Assembly: GCA_900642245.1 (NCBI GenBank)
Contig: CAAAJI010000227.1
Span: forward strand, 1-64,000
DNA: 64,000 bases
DNA from: Fragilaria radians
Lineage: Eukaryota; Bacillariophyta; Fragilariophyceae; Fragilariales; Fragilariaceae
Direction of reading: 5' to 3'
Shown: positions 44,615 to 56,639 of the stretch, in pieces
Layout: each line of letters opens with the position of its first letter
How positions within the stretch are numbered: position 1 is the stretch's first letter
Position numbers and translations under genes: made by a program
Notes under the pieces: model-generated
What the model saw: only the letters and a program-made list of their open reading frames with translations
Told to the model about the DNA's origin: nothing
The model's database searches: none

Positions 44615-45242
44615 TTTCTTTGCTAACCTGCACACTTTACGATAAAATATTTATAAATGACCCGAACGCAGGTGTTATTAATTCCTCCAAGACTTTCTCA
44701 AACTATGACCCATCTGAAGTCATTTAGACGGTTACTGAAGAAGTGTCTTCTTCCTTAATTAATATGTAAAACAAATTCAGATGCCTTCAGCCGATATAGT
44801 AGAAGTTGCTATGCGGGATCGTAATTTAAATAAATTAGTCCCTCATGCAATATGCATGAAAATATATCCAAATCGAAGTTGAATCAAGATAGATGCCGCA
44901 TTGAGCCTAAGTATTGAAGTAATGATGCATTGAATCACTAACACACTTGATATTCTCCGTGTTCGAAATCATTCATTGCCGGGTAAACTTAAACTTTAGT
45001 TTTTCCGCCCGCCCCCAACGCCTTGACTCTAAATATTTGTAACAAATGCAAAAACAAACTCGCATTCATAGTCCAAGAAATAGCATATCACTTCACACCT
45101 ATGCAGTTAAAAGTGCATGAAAGGCAGAGAATCAAACAATGTTCAAATAAATTAAGTATTTTTGTCAGGATTATATTACGTGGATTGTTTACGCAGATTT
45201 CTCTGTTGACATAATTATTAGACTTTTACATGATGGACGAAA
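44615..45242. other. Intergenic region, copy B
   Basis: Aligns with 22762-23385. No gene recognised. Confidence 0.4.
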
Positions 45243-45440
45243 GTGCTTCAAATTTCCAAAGCAAAAATGCCATTTCACGTCGAAAGAAACTTTCAAAGTA
45301 TTCAGAGAAATCGAGAGGTTGCATCTAATTTTTATCTGTCTACCGGTTTGATGAAAAAACCTGATGGTTTAATACTGTATCCGAAAAGGCCTTACTACGA
45401 AGAAAGGAAAGACCCGCGAGAACACGATTACTCTTTGTAG
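45243..45440 (+). CDS. Small open frame, possible last exon, copy B
   Basis: 65 codons with no ATG at the start; an in-frame TGA lies four codons upstream (45231-45233), and the first internal ATG gives 57 residues (MPFHVERN...). The C-terminus is charged and aromatic (KRPYYEERKDPREHDYSL). No domain recognised. In A the same frame has a stop. It may be an exon or chance. Confidence 0.3.
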   Translation: MLQISKAKMPFHVERNFQSIQRNREVASNFYLSTGLMKKPDGLILYPKRPYYEERKDPREHDYSL

Positions 45441-47147
45441 AATAGAGTTCCTAGATGACAAAAATAGTAATTGGGCTTCATTAGTTGTTAGAGTTAATGA
45501 GCCTATCTGACCTCATGCTTCAACAGGTTTCCAATTCAACATCACTTTCATAAGTTGCACATATTGGAAACCGAGAAAAAGTCATCATCTAGTATCAACT
45601 AGATTTTCTCTACGTTTACATTGATGAAATTCATGCAACCGAATGCTTTGGGTAATAAGTTGTTGCTTGTTGGAATCAGAGATCATCCATATTTTGAAAG
45701 GGATGACTCAAGATATCAGCGTTTTATGACATATACTATTTATTGACTGATAATCAAGAGCAAAATCACATCCATATGCATTCACAAAAAATCTTCCCTT
45801 ACAGTCCCGGTGAGATACTCCTTTAAACACAATGGAAAGATAGTCTATATTTGATGCTCTGTATCTCAACTCCTTAAAGGTTAAAAAGTGATCACTGATT
45901 TTGTTCTTGACTTCATTCTACTGCTAAAGACATTTAAATCATATGGTAACTTAGCATAAGTATAAATTTGCTGAATATTGCAGCGTAAAGTTAATCGGAA
46001 GACTTATCTTTGTTTGCATTTGGACAAAAAAGTTACAATTTGAACACAGTTTCATTTCTATCAGGCTGGTGGTACTAAAATAAAGATGACCTAGCTTTTT
46101 TGTTTCAACTTCTAAAAGGTTAAAACATTGCTTTCAAGAATGCCATCCAAAGCGTTTTTTATGCATCTCATGGTAAAATTAGGGAAAAGTCTTTGTTTTT
46201 TATTCAATCATTATTTCTTAGTATAGCAATGGCTAAAGTTATATTATTTTTGAGCGACGTATTCATGTTTTTCAACCGACTTCTGCATATTACATCACCG
46301 TAACTCATCACTTCTTTTATTTGTTACAGATAGCGTTCATTGGTGCACATAAGACAATCCCTACATTAAAATCATTGTTTTCATGCATTCCCAGACTTTC
46401 TTCATTTTTCTAATTAAACATGATTTCACTTTTGTTAAAATTCAGCAGACATTAATTCTTCTCCTTTTGTTGCATCTGATTAACTTGTTTTGAATTAGAT
46501 TCATTTTTGTTATGTAATGTATGTAACTGTCCTTTCAAATGAATTTTACAACATCCAAGAATTGTTTTTCTACTTTTTTTCCATTTTATTGGTCTCTTAC
46601 CTACAATTTACTAGGAAAAATTATTTTTTCATGATCCATGATTTTATCCCCAAAGTGGTCTGAAATCCCGTAATGTAATACTTGAAACACAATGGTGGAT
46701 CTGATATTATGTCACCTGTCCTTCAATTAGCCCCAAAAATGAAGGGCATCAATTTATTAGATAAATTTGGAAACAGTGTTATTGAAATTTGAGAAGTATA
46801 GAACACAATGTTTTTTTCCTGAACATCAATTAGTGGTCTCCTCCATGCCTATAAATATAGATTTGGCTGCTAGGAGAGGTGAGTGAACGTATGTTTGGTT
46901 TTTCACTTGGCACCAACGGCATCTGGTATCACCAACAAAGAAAGCATATTATCTTCATTTTTTGACTGCATAGTGCTCATGAGTTATAATGGTTCATTTT
47001 CACAACAAAAGTCATTCGCATTTTTTGCATCACACCGTACTATATTTACTACAATGACAAAGCAAAAAATGTTGATCTCAGATAGTTTAAATTCGGTTTT
47101 CTCATCGATATTGTAATAGGAAACTCATTTCGCGGGAGGAAGGAAGA
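45441..47147. other. Intergenic region with retroelement-free site, copy B
   Basis: At about 45581-45590 the sequence GAGAAAAAGTC runs directly into CATCTAGTATCAACTAG, where A has 3.2 kb of retroelement. The rest aligns with 26943-28506. No gene recognised. Confidence 0.5.
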
Positions 47148-47684
47148 TTATTCTTTTGATTGTTGCATCTGCCATTCCTTGTAAACCGCACCTACCATTG
47201 CCAATGTAAAGGCAATGTCGATGGCAAGCGTAATTACTGATCCCAAGATATATCCACCTTCAACACTTTCATTAAAATGTGATGCATCTTTTGCTAAATT
47301 CACAACACCTCCCACACCCAAGATTGAGGCTGCCACCAATCGTACCATTCCAAATGAATCAGTCTCCTTAGATGACATTGAATTTTTGTTCAAATCAGAA
47401 GTATCGTCTTCTCCGTCTATTGATGACATCACATTGTCGTTGTCATCCGCAATCATCACCGACTTTTCCGGTGATTCCTCCCCCATCATTAGTTTCGTAT
47501 ACAGTACAGCAGAACGGCGATTGGACCAGGAAACGTCAACTGGAGATTTTGAAAATGTTGAAGCCTGAATCTTGTTGGATACTCCCGAACAGGAAAAGGA
47601 GTCGATGAAAGGTAGTGATGATACCAAAAATAAGAGGGAAAGCATTCTCCTGAAGATGTTTTCACGTTGGAAAATGTTCACCAT
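47148..47684 (-). CDS. Unknown protein with N-terminal signal and two C-terminal helices, copy B
   Basis: 178 residues, same start and stop as copy A. The differences lie mainly near the signal-peptide end (SFSCS for SFPCS) and in the polar segment; both hydrophobic helices are unchanged. Confidence 0.75.
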   Translation of the reverse strand: MVNIFQRENIFRRMLSLLFLVSSLPFIDSFSCSGVSNKIQASTFSKSPVDVSWSNRRSAVLYTKLMMGEESPEKSVMIADDNDNVMSSIDGEDDTSDLNKNSMSSKETDSFGMVRLVAASILGVGGVVNLAKDASHFNESVEGGYILGSVITLAIDIAFTLAMVGAVYKEWQMQQSKE

Positions 47685-49353
47685 TGCTTATGGAATTTTT
47701 CGTGAGAATGAATCGTAGTCAAAATGTAACTCAAAAGTTGACACCAGGCAAACTTTTGCTTCGGATTTTCCTTCAAGATGTGATTTTAATCATTGTATCG
47801 TACTACCGGTAGTTAGTAGACTATGTCTGACTGTCGTAACTTTCCACTACATTCTACAATGAAGTAACCCAAACTGAATCTTCAGCTATGAAACAATACA
47901 ATGGGGGAATCTAATATTCATATTGCCAGTGTTGCCACCAAGAATGTCATCCAATTCATTCTGAGCCTCTGCTGTCTCAAAAGAGGAGACAATGTTAGCT
48001 GTTATCACAGAACTCAAAAGAGGCCATCATTAATTTCTTTCTCCAATGGGAATCATGAAGTTAAAAAATCATGCAATTCAAAAAGAAGCCTAATGAAGGA
48101 GATTATTGATCAAATCATAAAATCTCATAATGTCCCTTCATACATCAAGGATGAGTGAAACAGACATCTTGGATGTACTTCTTGCACAGAGATGTTCAAA
48201 GAAAAAAAGAAAATACTTACCTTTTATGTTAGTGATTTAAACACGACATCTCTTCCCTCGAATGTGAACATTCCTCAAATTTCTAGAATCCCCTGTAAAG
48301 CCAAGTCAAGTGTGGCTCTTCTCAACAAAGTAATATCCCTCATCATTGCTGCTCATGTAGATAAAATTGTCCTAAGTACTTCAAAATTTGTCCAAACAAT
48401 CAAGAAAAAACGCAGTATGAGTCTCCTCACTCATTTGGCTTTAAGGGGTAGGTTACAATTACGTGGCTTGTCCAATTAACGACACCACAAACCACAATGG
48501 AGTTTAAACTCCGTAATTTCAACTGTCTTGAAAAAACATCCAGCTTGTTCTCATTTAAATGAAGCCACCATCTTGTGATATATGATTCCACGTGCTATGT
48601 TCTACAATCCTAGAGGATAATACTGTAGGATTTAAGTTAAGCACACCAAACTAATCTTTTAAAGAGATTAACTCAAGAGATGTTATTTTGTACCAATATT
48701 TGGAGACGTCCAGTGGGCTAGTACATGCTAATCTAGACGATAAGATACGTTCGCGAATTTTAAATGATAATAAAACACATGCGTTTCACGAACATTTATA
48801 AAATAAAAATGTTTAGCTCTAAGTAAAGAGCAGTCAAAAGATATTTGACATGCTGGCATAGCTAGGAGATAATAAATAAAAGAATATTCTAAAAAAGATA
48901 ATTATAATGAAAAATTAGTCAGTCAAGATCCAATCTTTCACGATTAGAAAACTAAAGTAGTTTATCAAAATTTCCTTTAAAAATATGACATAATTTTTCT
49001 TTCTCAATTCTCAGATAGAGCAAATTCTCTGTTCAAAATGAGAAAGGGTCCTTGAAAACTCTATAAAAATCAACACTTTTCTTCTTCTTGGATCCTTTCT
49101 ATGTAGCATTCCAGTTTCTGAGGAGATAGCTAAGTGACCTTCCAAGTCCATTGCTCCTGACTTACAAGGTAAGTTTGGGCCTTAGCGTTACTTAGAACTT
49201 TTATTTCAGCTATCTTTCAACCTGGGAAATTCAGGTGACTGCGGACAGAATGGCATGGTAATATGTGCTAATTCCCACAATATAAAGTGTTTTCCTTCTG
49301 CAGCCCAGTAAAAGGACCTAATGTGACATACCTTGATTTAAGTTCATAAAGAT
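47685..49353. other. Intergenic region and contig end, copy B
   Basis: Aligns with A to about 49026, then has about 300 bp with no counterpart in A. The last 30 bp (49324-49353) are the beginning of repeat R1. A second ACTACCGGTAGT palindrome lies at 47802-47813, where A has a 6-bp shorter version. No gene recognised. Confidence 0.45.
49324..49353 (+). repeat. Start of a third repeat R1, cut by the contig end
   Basis: TGACATACCTTGATTTAAG matches the left end of the R1 copies at 17377 and 42505. The contig stops here, consistent with an assembly break in a dispersed repeat. Confidence 0.65.
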
Positions 49354-49373
49354 NNNNNNNNNNNNNNNNNNNN
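49354..49373. other. Assembly gap (20 N)
   Basis: Exactly 20 N between contig 2 and contig 3. Confidence 0.98.
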
Positions 49374-50651
49374 CAAACGAAGCCAAAAGCTTTAGAGTTT
49401 GACATGTCTAAGCAAGATTTTGATCGAGTCGAAAAAGGCGATAGCAATACGCCACCTAATGCACGAAAGTTTCAAGAAGTCATTCGAAAGCAATCGTTAA
49501 CTCCAAGCGAATCCACTACACCCTATAAAGTTCAAGCGAAGAGCTCAAAAATTGATGCTTTCAACATCCCTTCCAAATATTCTGGACATTTTGATAGCAT
49601 CACAGCATGGATGCCAAATGCAGGAGATAACCCAACATCCTCGACGTCAAAGGCCTTAAAATCAGACGAGAAATATCGGGAAAATGTGGAACATCTTAGA
49701 AACCAGTCTCGTGGCATCCGAACAATATCACCTTTGAAACCTAGTTCCATGGATTCCAATAATGCTTCAAGCCGTCAAGCAACCCGACGATCGTCACTGA
49801 AAAATGGAAGATCTGCTCGCAACAGAGATACATTATCTCAGGAATGTAATGGTGATGATAAATACTCACTCACCAAACTATCGAACTCATTAAAGGAAGC
49901 AATATTTTCAAACCAAATTCCTGAATCCATTGATGATACTCGTGCAGGTATCAGTCCATTGAGACGATTGTCAATGAAAGGTGCTTACTCAATTCCAAAT
50001 GGAGATTTATCAAGGCATGGACGGTCTTTGGAAGATGATAAATTTTCAAACGATTTTTATGCTTTTACGACAGCACCAACACCACAATTTCAACAAGACT
50101 CATCACTTAATCCTGTTTCGAATTACGAGAAACCTGCCATCAATCGGTTAACCCGACGATTATCAATGAATAGTATTCGAACAAATTCACCAGATCATGA
50201 TGCGCCGCATGTTGAAAACTTGGATCCTGATAACGTAGCTACAGAATTGAGCGCAGGAAAATCTGTCTCAATTCATAACACGCTTACATATACCGCACAA
50301 CCGCGACGACGCAGAAGTTTTATGGGAAGTTTCTCATTTCGGCGTGAATTGACATCAGCGCCTAAAGCAATATCCAATATTGAAATGAAACCAGCATTAC
50401 GTTCCATGGACAAAGATCAGTTATCTGGAAGCTTGAAAGGTCCATTATTGAAAATTCACGAGACCAGTAGTAATCATGTACAGTCAGGAGGAGGAGTCAA
50501 CCTAATGCGACGGAATTCTTTGGATATGGGATGTTTGCATCGAGATGTCAAAGGGACTCCAAGAAAAGCTCAAATCATCTCGTGCTTACAGCTCAATTCA
50601 TCTGGAGAAGCCATCATGACCTCTTTCCAATGCGCTGATTTCTCCTACTGA
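49374..50651 (+). CDS. RRxS protein, copy C, 3' part only
   Basis: Starts at the contig edge with the codon of residue 234 of copy A and is identical to A up to the stop. It is probably the same allele assembled twice. Confidence 0.75.
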   Translation, partial: QTKPKALEFDMSKQDFDRVEKGDSNTPPNARKFQEVIRKQSLTPSESTTPYKVQAKSSKIDAFNIPSKYSGHFDSITAWMPNAGDNPTSSTSKALKSDEKYRENVEHLRNQSRGIRTISPLKPSSMDSNNASSRQATRRSSLKNGRSARNRDTLSQECNGDDKYSLTKLSNSLKEAIFSNQIPESIDDTRAGISPLRRLSMKGAYSIPNGDLSRHGRSLEDDKFSNDFYAFTTAPTPQFQQDSSLNPVSNYEKPAINRLTRRLSMNSIRTNSPDHDAPHVENLDPDNVATELSAGKSVSIHNTLTYTAQPRRRRSFMGSFSFRRELTSAPKAISNIEMKPALRSMDKDQLSGSLKGPLLKIHETSSNHVQSGGGVNLMRRNSLDMGCLHRDVKGTPRKAQIISCLQLNSSGEAIMTSFQCADFSY

Positions 50652-50801
50652 TCTCATGGTAGAGTGAGAAGAATCAGTTGTCTTATTACACAACGACATG
50701 ATCAACACAACGACAAGAGACATAGTCGTAGCTAATACGATCAAACAAAGTCACTAATCATTAATTTCATAATTTAATATTTATAACTTTCTTACAACAG
50801 T

Positions 50802-51395
50802 CTAAGCACATGGTGGTATACTGAGTCGTAACCGTAAACCCTCTTGTGATCTCCTCTTGACTAGATTTATATCCTCTTGTCTTGATTTTTGTTCTTCCTC
50901 GATTATATTGGTAGCTTCCTCTTCTACACAAGTCATACTCAATCGATAATCATTGATCTCTAATCCAGGGGACTCTTCTAGTGACGACACGTTCTTCACC
51001 AATTTCTGAATTACTTGATGACTGCCACAACCCGTCCGAGCATTTTTCCTCATTTCCGATTGCAAATTACGAAACATTTCATCATCGTGAACAAGTCTTA
51101 CCACTCGTTGTTGATGATCGGAAAGTTCGTTCATCTTTGATTCTTCAGTGCTTGAAATTAATCGATTCCTTTCATTGAGAGAATCGTCTTTTACTCGGTC
51201 CTTAGTAGTACTATTCAAGAAGTTCACTTGGTTTGACTGTTCCCTGGTCTTCGTCATCATTGTCAATCCACGGGAAATCGTGGTTAGACATCTGTTCACT
51301 CCAACTTGTAGTTCCTCCCGTGAGGTGATGACGCATTTCTGTCGCCTAGCTCTGAATGGCTCGAGCAAATCGCCATTGCTTGAAACGCTTGGCAT
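50802..51395 (-). CDS. Unknown 197-residue protein, copy C
   Basis: Identical to the gene at 11957-12550; the start is chosen at the same ATG. Confidence 0.7.
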   Translation of the reverse strand: MPSVSSNGDLLEPFRARRQKCVITSREELQVGVNRCLTTISRGLTMMTKTREQSNQVNFLNSTTKDRVKDDSLNERNRLISSTEESKMNELSDHQQRVVRLVHDDEMFRNLQSEMRKNARTGCGSHQVIQKLVKNVSSLEESPGLEINDYRLSMTCVEEEATNIIEEEQKSRQEDINLVKRRSQEGLRLRLSIPPCA

Positions 51396-54347
51396 CGAAA
51401 AAAAATAAGTTTTGAGTATTTGAGGGGATTGCAAAATTAACATGGAAGTCACGAATTCAATTCACTCGAATTAGCGTCTATTTTGTTCAGATGCCTGGAA
51501 AAGAACTTTCCGAACTTGAATCATTGCTATTTTTTTAAAGCTGTAGCGTGCAAGTTTATAATGGTTTATTTCTGCGCGACAACCTGAAGAATAAGGTGGA
51601 CATTTTTAAGCGGCTCTTAATTTCTTCCCTTTCTTGAGGTCATGTTGCAATCCCGCTTTTGTTGGGGGATGAAAGTCGAAGTTGTTCTTGCATACCTTTT
51701 AGTTTTCAATGGTACATATATTTTATGTGACTTCTTTGAATTATTTAAGGTTTATCTTCAAGTACAGAAACAACAACCAAAATAGTAGAGACAATTCTAT
51801 TAGACTGTCACTTACAATCACTTTGATCAATCACTTCATGACCAAGATAAGGAGACCATAAAGACGTCAGAGCATTTAAAAAGGTGTTAATGATGCAAGG
51901 GAAGAAGAAAATTCTGAAATAAATTTTGAAATTCAATGAGTCGATCCCCACGTAAATTGCTCTGATGCCCCAAAAGTGAAGCGCAAAAACGAGATTGAAA
52001 GCCGTAATTTGAGACTGATTGTTTTCACATGCATTGTGCTGGATATTGTGAAGATTATGATGGTTGCCTATAGCGAATGAATTGAGAAATTATCTACAAT
52101 TTATTACCACAAATTGAACGTTTTGTAGGGATAGATAAATGTTGTGCACTAAGGTGACTTTTTACGTTTTCATTTGCTTATCAATTATTTTAGTATCCTA
52201 GCCAATGCTTCATTACCGGCAGCAAATCAATCCTACTGAAACTTCAAGGTGCCAAGTTTTTTTGCTTTATCAAGACAGCATTTCAGTCAAGCGAAAACAT
52301 AAATGCTTCCGAATATACAAATGACTATTTCTTTGTTTCGAATGGTTAGAATTATGCATGAGGTATCGCGCTATTGATTTGTCGGTGGTGTTGAACATAT
52401 AGATTGCAAGATGAAGCAGTTTACTTGCACGATCCAATGTAGACGACACCCGTCAATTCGGCATAAAGATAACTTAATTGTTCTTATATGTATATATTTA
52501 TGATTACGTTTGATAAAGGTATCATTTTTATTCAAAATGCAGTAACCACTTCTGAGCAATAACATTTTGATATCGTAAGCGCGTGAAAAATATAATAGAA
52601 GTTACCCTAGATTCAGGCAGTTACTCTCAATGCAGTCAGTTTTTTTACCATGTAACTTACACGCGTATTCCTCGAATGGGTCTGAATGTAGCATTCTGAG
52701 AATATGAAGTATTTACATCAATGAAATCTTAAATCCCCCAAAATATTGCATAGAAATTTTCTGCCTTTAATGGCTTAAAATGCATAAATCTAAAGTAGAG
52801 ATGTTGCCGTTAGTTCTCCAGGCTTCATGGTTTCAAAAGAAGAATTCGATACAGCAGAAAGAGAGAAGCAAATGTATGAGATTCATAAAATTAAAGCTGG
52901 TAGCAGAAACACTTTTTTAATCTTCAGTGTCGTGCTGTCCTTTTGTGAAATGAATCCTTCAATTTCAGAAAGAAGGACATTTACAGTTTTCGAATGAAGT
53001 ATCACAAGTCAATGCATATAACATCAGACAAAGCGCTACAATTTTGGCACCCTATTTCCAAAAGTAAACGGTAAAGTGGCTAGCGTCTTTCCGCTAATTA
53101 TGAAGCACGATTTATGCCGTAAAGATACGTCATTTTTTCATTGATGGGAGTTTTACAGTTGCTTTAAAGTTTTCATACAATCATATGAAATATATACTTT
53201 TACAATCAATGATATACATCGGCAATACGGAATGCTTGTGTCCAGATGATCCACATGATGTATTGCCAATTGTGATTTCCAATTAATTGAATTAAAAATT
53301 AAATTTGGAATTAATCAATTCCAATCTTTAAAAATAGGAATTGATTCTTTCCCTCAGGTTTGTTTCACATACCATCAAAAATCATACCTAAATCGAATTT
53401 GGCATTGAAGTCATTTACGCAAGTTAAGGATTATATAAAAACACTTTGTTAGAATAAGCAGTACAAATAACTTTGCGTGCAAATGCTGCTATTCTCATTC
53501 TAATCTAGAAGATGAATTTACTGAGACTGCAATAACAGGGGTCAGATAAGAATTAACATCCGTCCTAGGACAGAAATGGTAGAAAGGGGTATATATGTTG
53601 GAGTCCAGAGAAGCAAAGATCACCTTTGATTGGATGAATTGGAGAACATCTGAGAACGAAGATTGGAAAAAGGCTTGAGTGCAAAATCCTTAATAAGCTT
53701 TCCATAGACACTTTGAGATCAGTAATGGATGCTTTAGTTAAGGTAATCCAGCCTTAGATATCTTACCAAAGACTTTCGAATTGCGATCAGTGCGCCATAC
53801 TTAAAGACTATTTGGATATGATGGAGAATGTGCTTTGGGTGAAGTGACATGGATAAAACAGTGAACAGAACCACAGCTAAAATTAACTAGAGGACAGACG
53901 CTCCACATTTGAAAGAAAGTTAATTGTGATTTCTATGCTATATCTTTATCAGCACAAAAAGAAGGAAAACTGTTATTCAAATAGTAATGTAAGTTGCATA
54001 TACTCAACATGGCTCACTCACCTAGCGCTGTTCATTCTTCTGGTAAGATTGCCTTCACTTTGGAAGGTAAAGTAAAGACAGCATAGACAATATATTATTA
54101 TGTGGGACATTTGCGACGTCTGCTTGGAAAAGAGTTGCCCCTGCTTAATTACAGAAAGTCAAGGTAGTCATCCTGCTTGCGCTCCCCATTTTATTTAAGA
54201 AAACGCAACATCTTCCTTTCGGACCGGCATTAAAGATGACCAAGATCTCTGATCGTGCATCAACCAAAGGTCATTATGACTTAGAACGAACAAAAACAAA
54301 AGGGAATTACAAATCCCAAACGGTAAAGCGATCAAGAGAAATCTAAA

Positions 54348-54659
54348 ATGAATGAAAATAAAGTTCAATTTTCAAGGTATATATGCGTGCATGAAGTCGA
54401 ACGAGTTGACGAATCTTGGTATCACGAGCTGTTCTACCAAAATGCAGATATAGAGCGCTTTCAAACTGACGAGAAGGAAAGATGGGAGCGTGCATATGCA
54501 AAACGCCTGAGAAAGTTGGCTGCAAAGAATGGACAATTAGCAGATGTTACGAACGCATCTAGCATTCAAGAAAACTGCAATAAGAATGATATATCTACCA
54601 ATGACTTAGGCCAGATGAACAATCAAAAGAACTTGGGGACTGTATCAAGAAATGAATAA
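54348..54659 (+). CDS. Small VxF-YY family protein, paralogue 4, copy C
   Basis: Identical to the gene at 15503-15814, including the tail residues that differ in B. Confidence 0.72.
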   Translation: MNENKVQFSRYICVHEVERVDESWYHELFYQNADIERFQTDEKERWERAYAKRLRKLAAKNGQLADVTNASSIQENCNKNDISTNDLGQMNNQKNLGTVSRNE

Positions 54660-56221
54660 AATGCGATCGCGACTTTTGATCAGGCTTTCCTCACTTCGAT
54701 GTACGATTTGCTTTAAAGTTTGCGCGTTAGACGTCGCTTCGTTTTGTTGAGTTGAATATTTAGTCAGATTCGTAAATGTGTGAAGCACCAACGACTTGTA
54801 CATAAAAGAAATAAAAGGTTTCTAAACATTTAACGCTCATAAAATATTAGATAAACCTCCTCTATTGTCCTTTGGAAGTATTGGATACTGTCTTCAGATA
54901 AAGATGTTGCTCGCTCGGGAATCGTAAGCTTCCTTGAGAGGGTTACCTCATGCTTTAGGTTTGAATCATGAGTGGACAAGAAAGCTTCAGTTATTTTCAA
55001 AGTGGATTTCCACCGATCAAGCGATCATTGTTGTTATTCAGGCAAACACATTGGGGTCATCTCATCCATTTGAGCTACGCGATATTTGTTTGCGAATCAA
55101 GGGTGGCTTAAGAACTTGATTTCTCATTTTCATTCCCAAGATGGATCGCGTAAGAAAGGGTGGAATATGAAACAGAAGCTCGTCAGCGCTTTGGACTAGA
55201 AAGTAGTAGCATAGACAGTGCAAGTAATAAAAAGGTGTGAAAACCATCAAAAATCACACAACCCTTTATTAGATAATAGAAAGTACACAATATAGAATTA
55301 TGATCTATTTTAAACAGTTTTCTATCTAGTCTTGTGTAGTTTAGAGATCTTCTCTCAAGAGATGCTCTTGAACCCTTTTCAAGAGATGTTTTATATCCCT
55401 TCTCTTGAAGATTTTGAGCTTGCTTGAGACTTTGCCCCAAATGATTAGCCAAGTCCCTTCAACTTGTTAATAAGGATAAGTTGGTTTGCCAATACAGACA
55501 AGTTAGCTGTCAACACGGATATATTAAATTAACCCTTCAACTCATGCAATCTTAGAGAGATGGATTTCCAATTGAGGCTTAAAATAGATCATTTATTAGT
55601 GCCGTTTAGAACCAGTATTGGATTGTATAAATATACTTTCCATTTATAAGGAACAATGAAGATTCACCAAGTCCTTTCTAATTTATAATGGAATTCGAAG
55701 TATTGAATCATAATCACTATCTAGAGGTGTAGTGATCAATGGATCAAACACTTACTTTAGTTTAGATGTTCTCAACAAAACAAACATAGCTATGAAATGG
55801 TTAATCCAGAGTTTTCAAAAAATCTGCTTCTATGCTGTCTTTTAGGCACTGCGTGAACGCTTACATACTTAGTTTGATAGGCATTAAATGCTTCTAGACA
55901 CAGTTTTACAACATGAGATTCAAAAAGAAGTTAATGACAACTTAAGAAGACAACTAATTGCTAGCAAATATTTCTTTTACCAAAATCGAGCGATTGCTTT
56001 GTGACCCAAGCTGAAAAAGTATTGAAAATACACACATAATTGCCTTAATGCTATAGGCTTTCAAAGCATGTGTCATTTAGACAATTAGGTTAGAATTCCA
56101 GAAAACACAAAGCGTGAATTTTTTAGCAATTCTTAAAATCTAGTTTGAAAAGGAAGCTATCTGAACATATTATGTTTTCAGCAAAAAGAAAAAATCGGAT
56201 AATGACTGGTGTGCAGCGCTA

Positions 56222-56639
56222 TGACATACCTTGAATTAAGTTCATTAAGATAATACCTAACACTATTGGCTGTAAGCAATACAGTCTAATAATAATACTA
56301 TAATAAATTGCTAAGGCTAAGAGATGTGTGTGTGTACCGATACTGGAGACGTCCAAAGTTATTGTTAGTACATAGTAAATAATATAAGAATGAATATTCT
56401 TATATTTACTCATCTAAAATGAGAATAGGTCACATAGGTAGCCATTCTTTCTATACCTTCCACAAATTCAATTAAGACATAGTCTTATATGAATTTAGTG
56501 ATGCTTAATATTGCTTATGAATGAAGAAGATCATTTAATATCTTTTCAAGACCGTCATATCAATACGGTCAGAATAACTATTACAGATTCCTAAGTAACA
56601 AACAGGAATCTATTAAGATTCACAATTGATGAATCTAAG
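56222..56639 (+). repeat. Dispersed repeat R1, copy C
   Basis: Same as 17377-17794, as part of the exact repeat. Confidence 0.7.

Larger units (their letters stand above)
32043..49026. other. Segment B: diverged version of contig 1
   Basis: Colinear with 10544 to about 30394 of contig 1. Coding sequence is close to identical, spacers differ by many substitutions, indels, one inversion and insertions of 0.1-3 kb. This pattern fits the second haplotype or a fairly recent segmental duplication. Confidence 0.85.
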
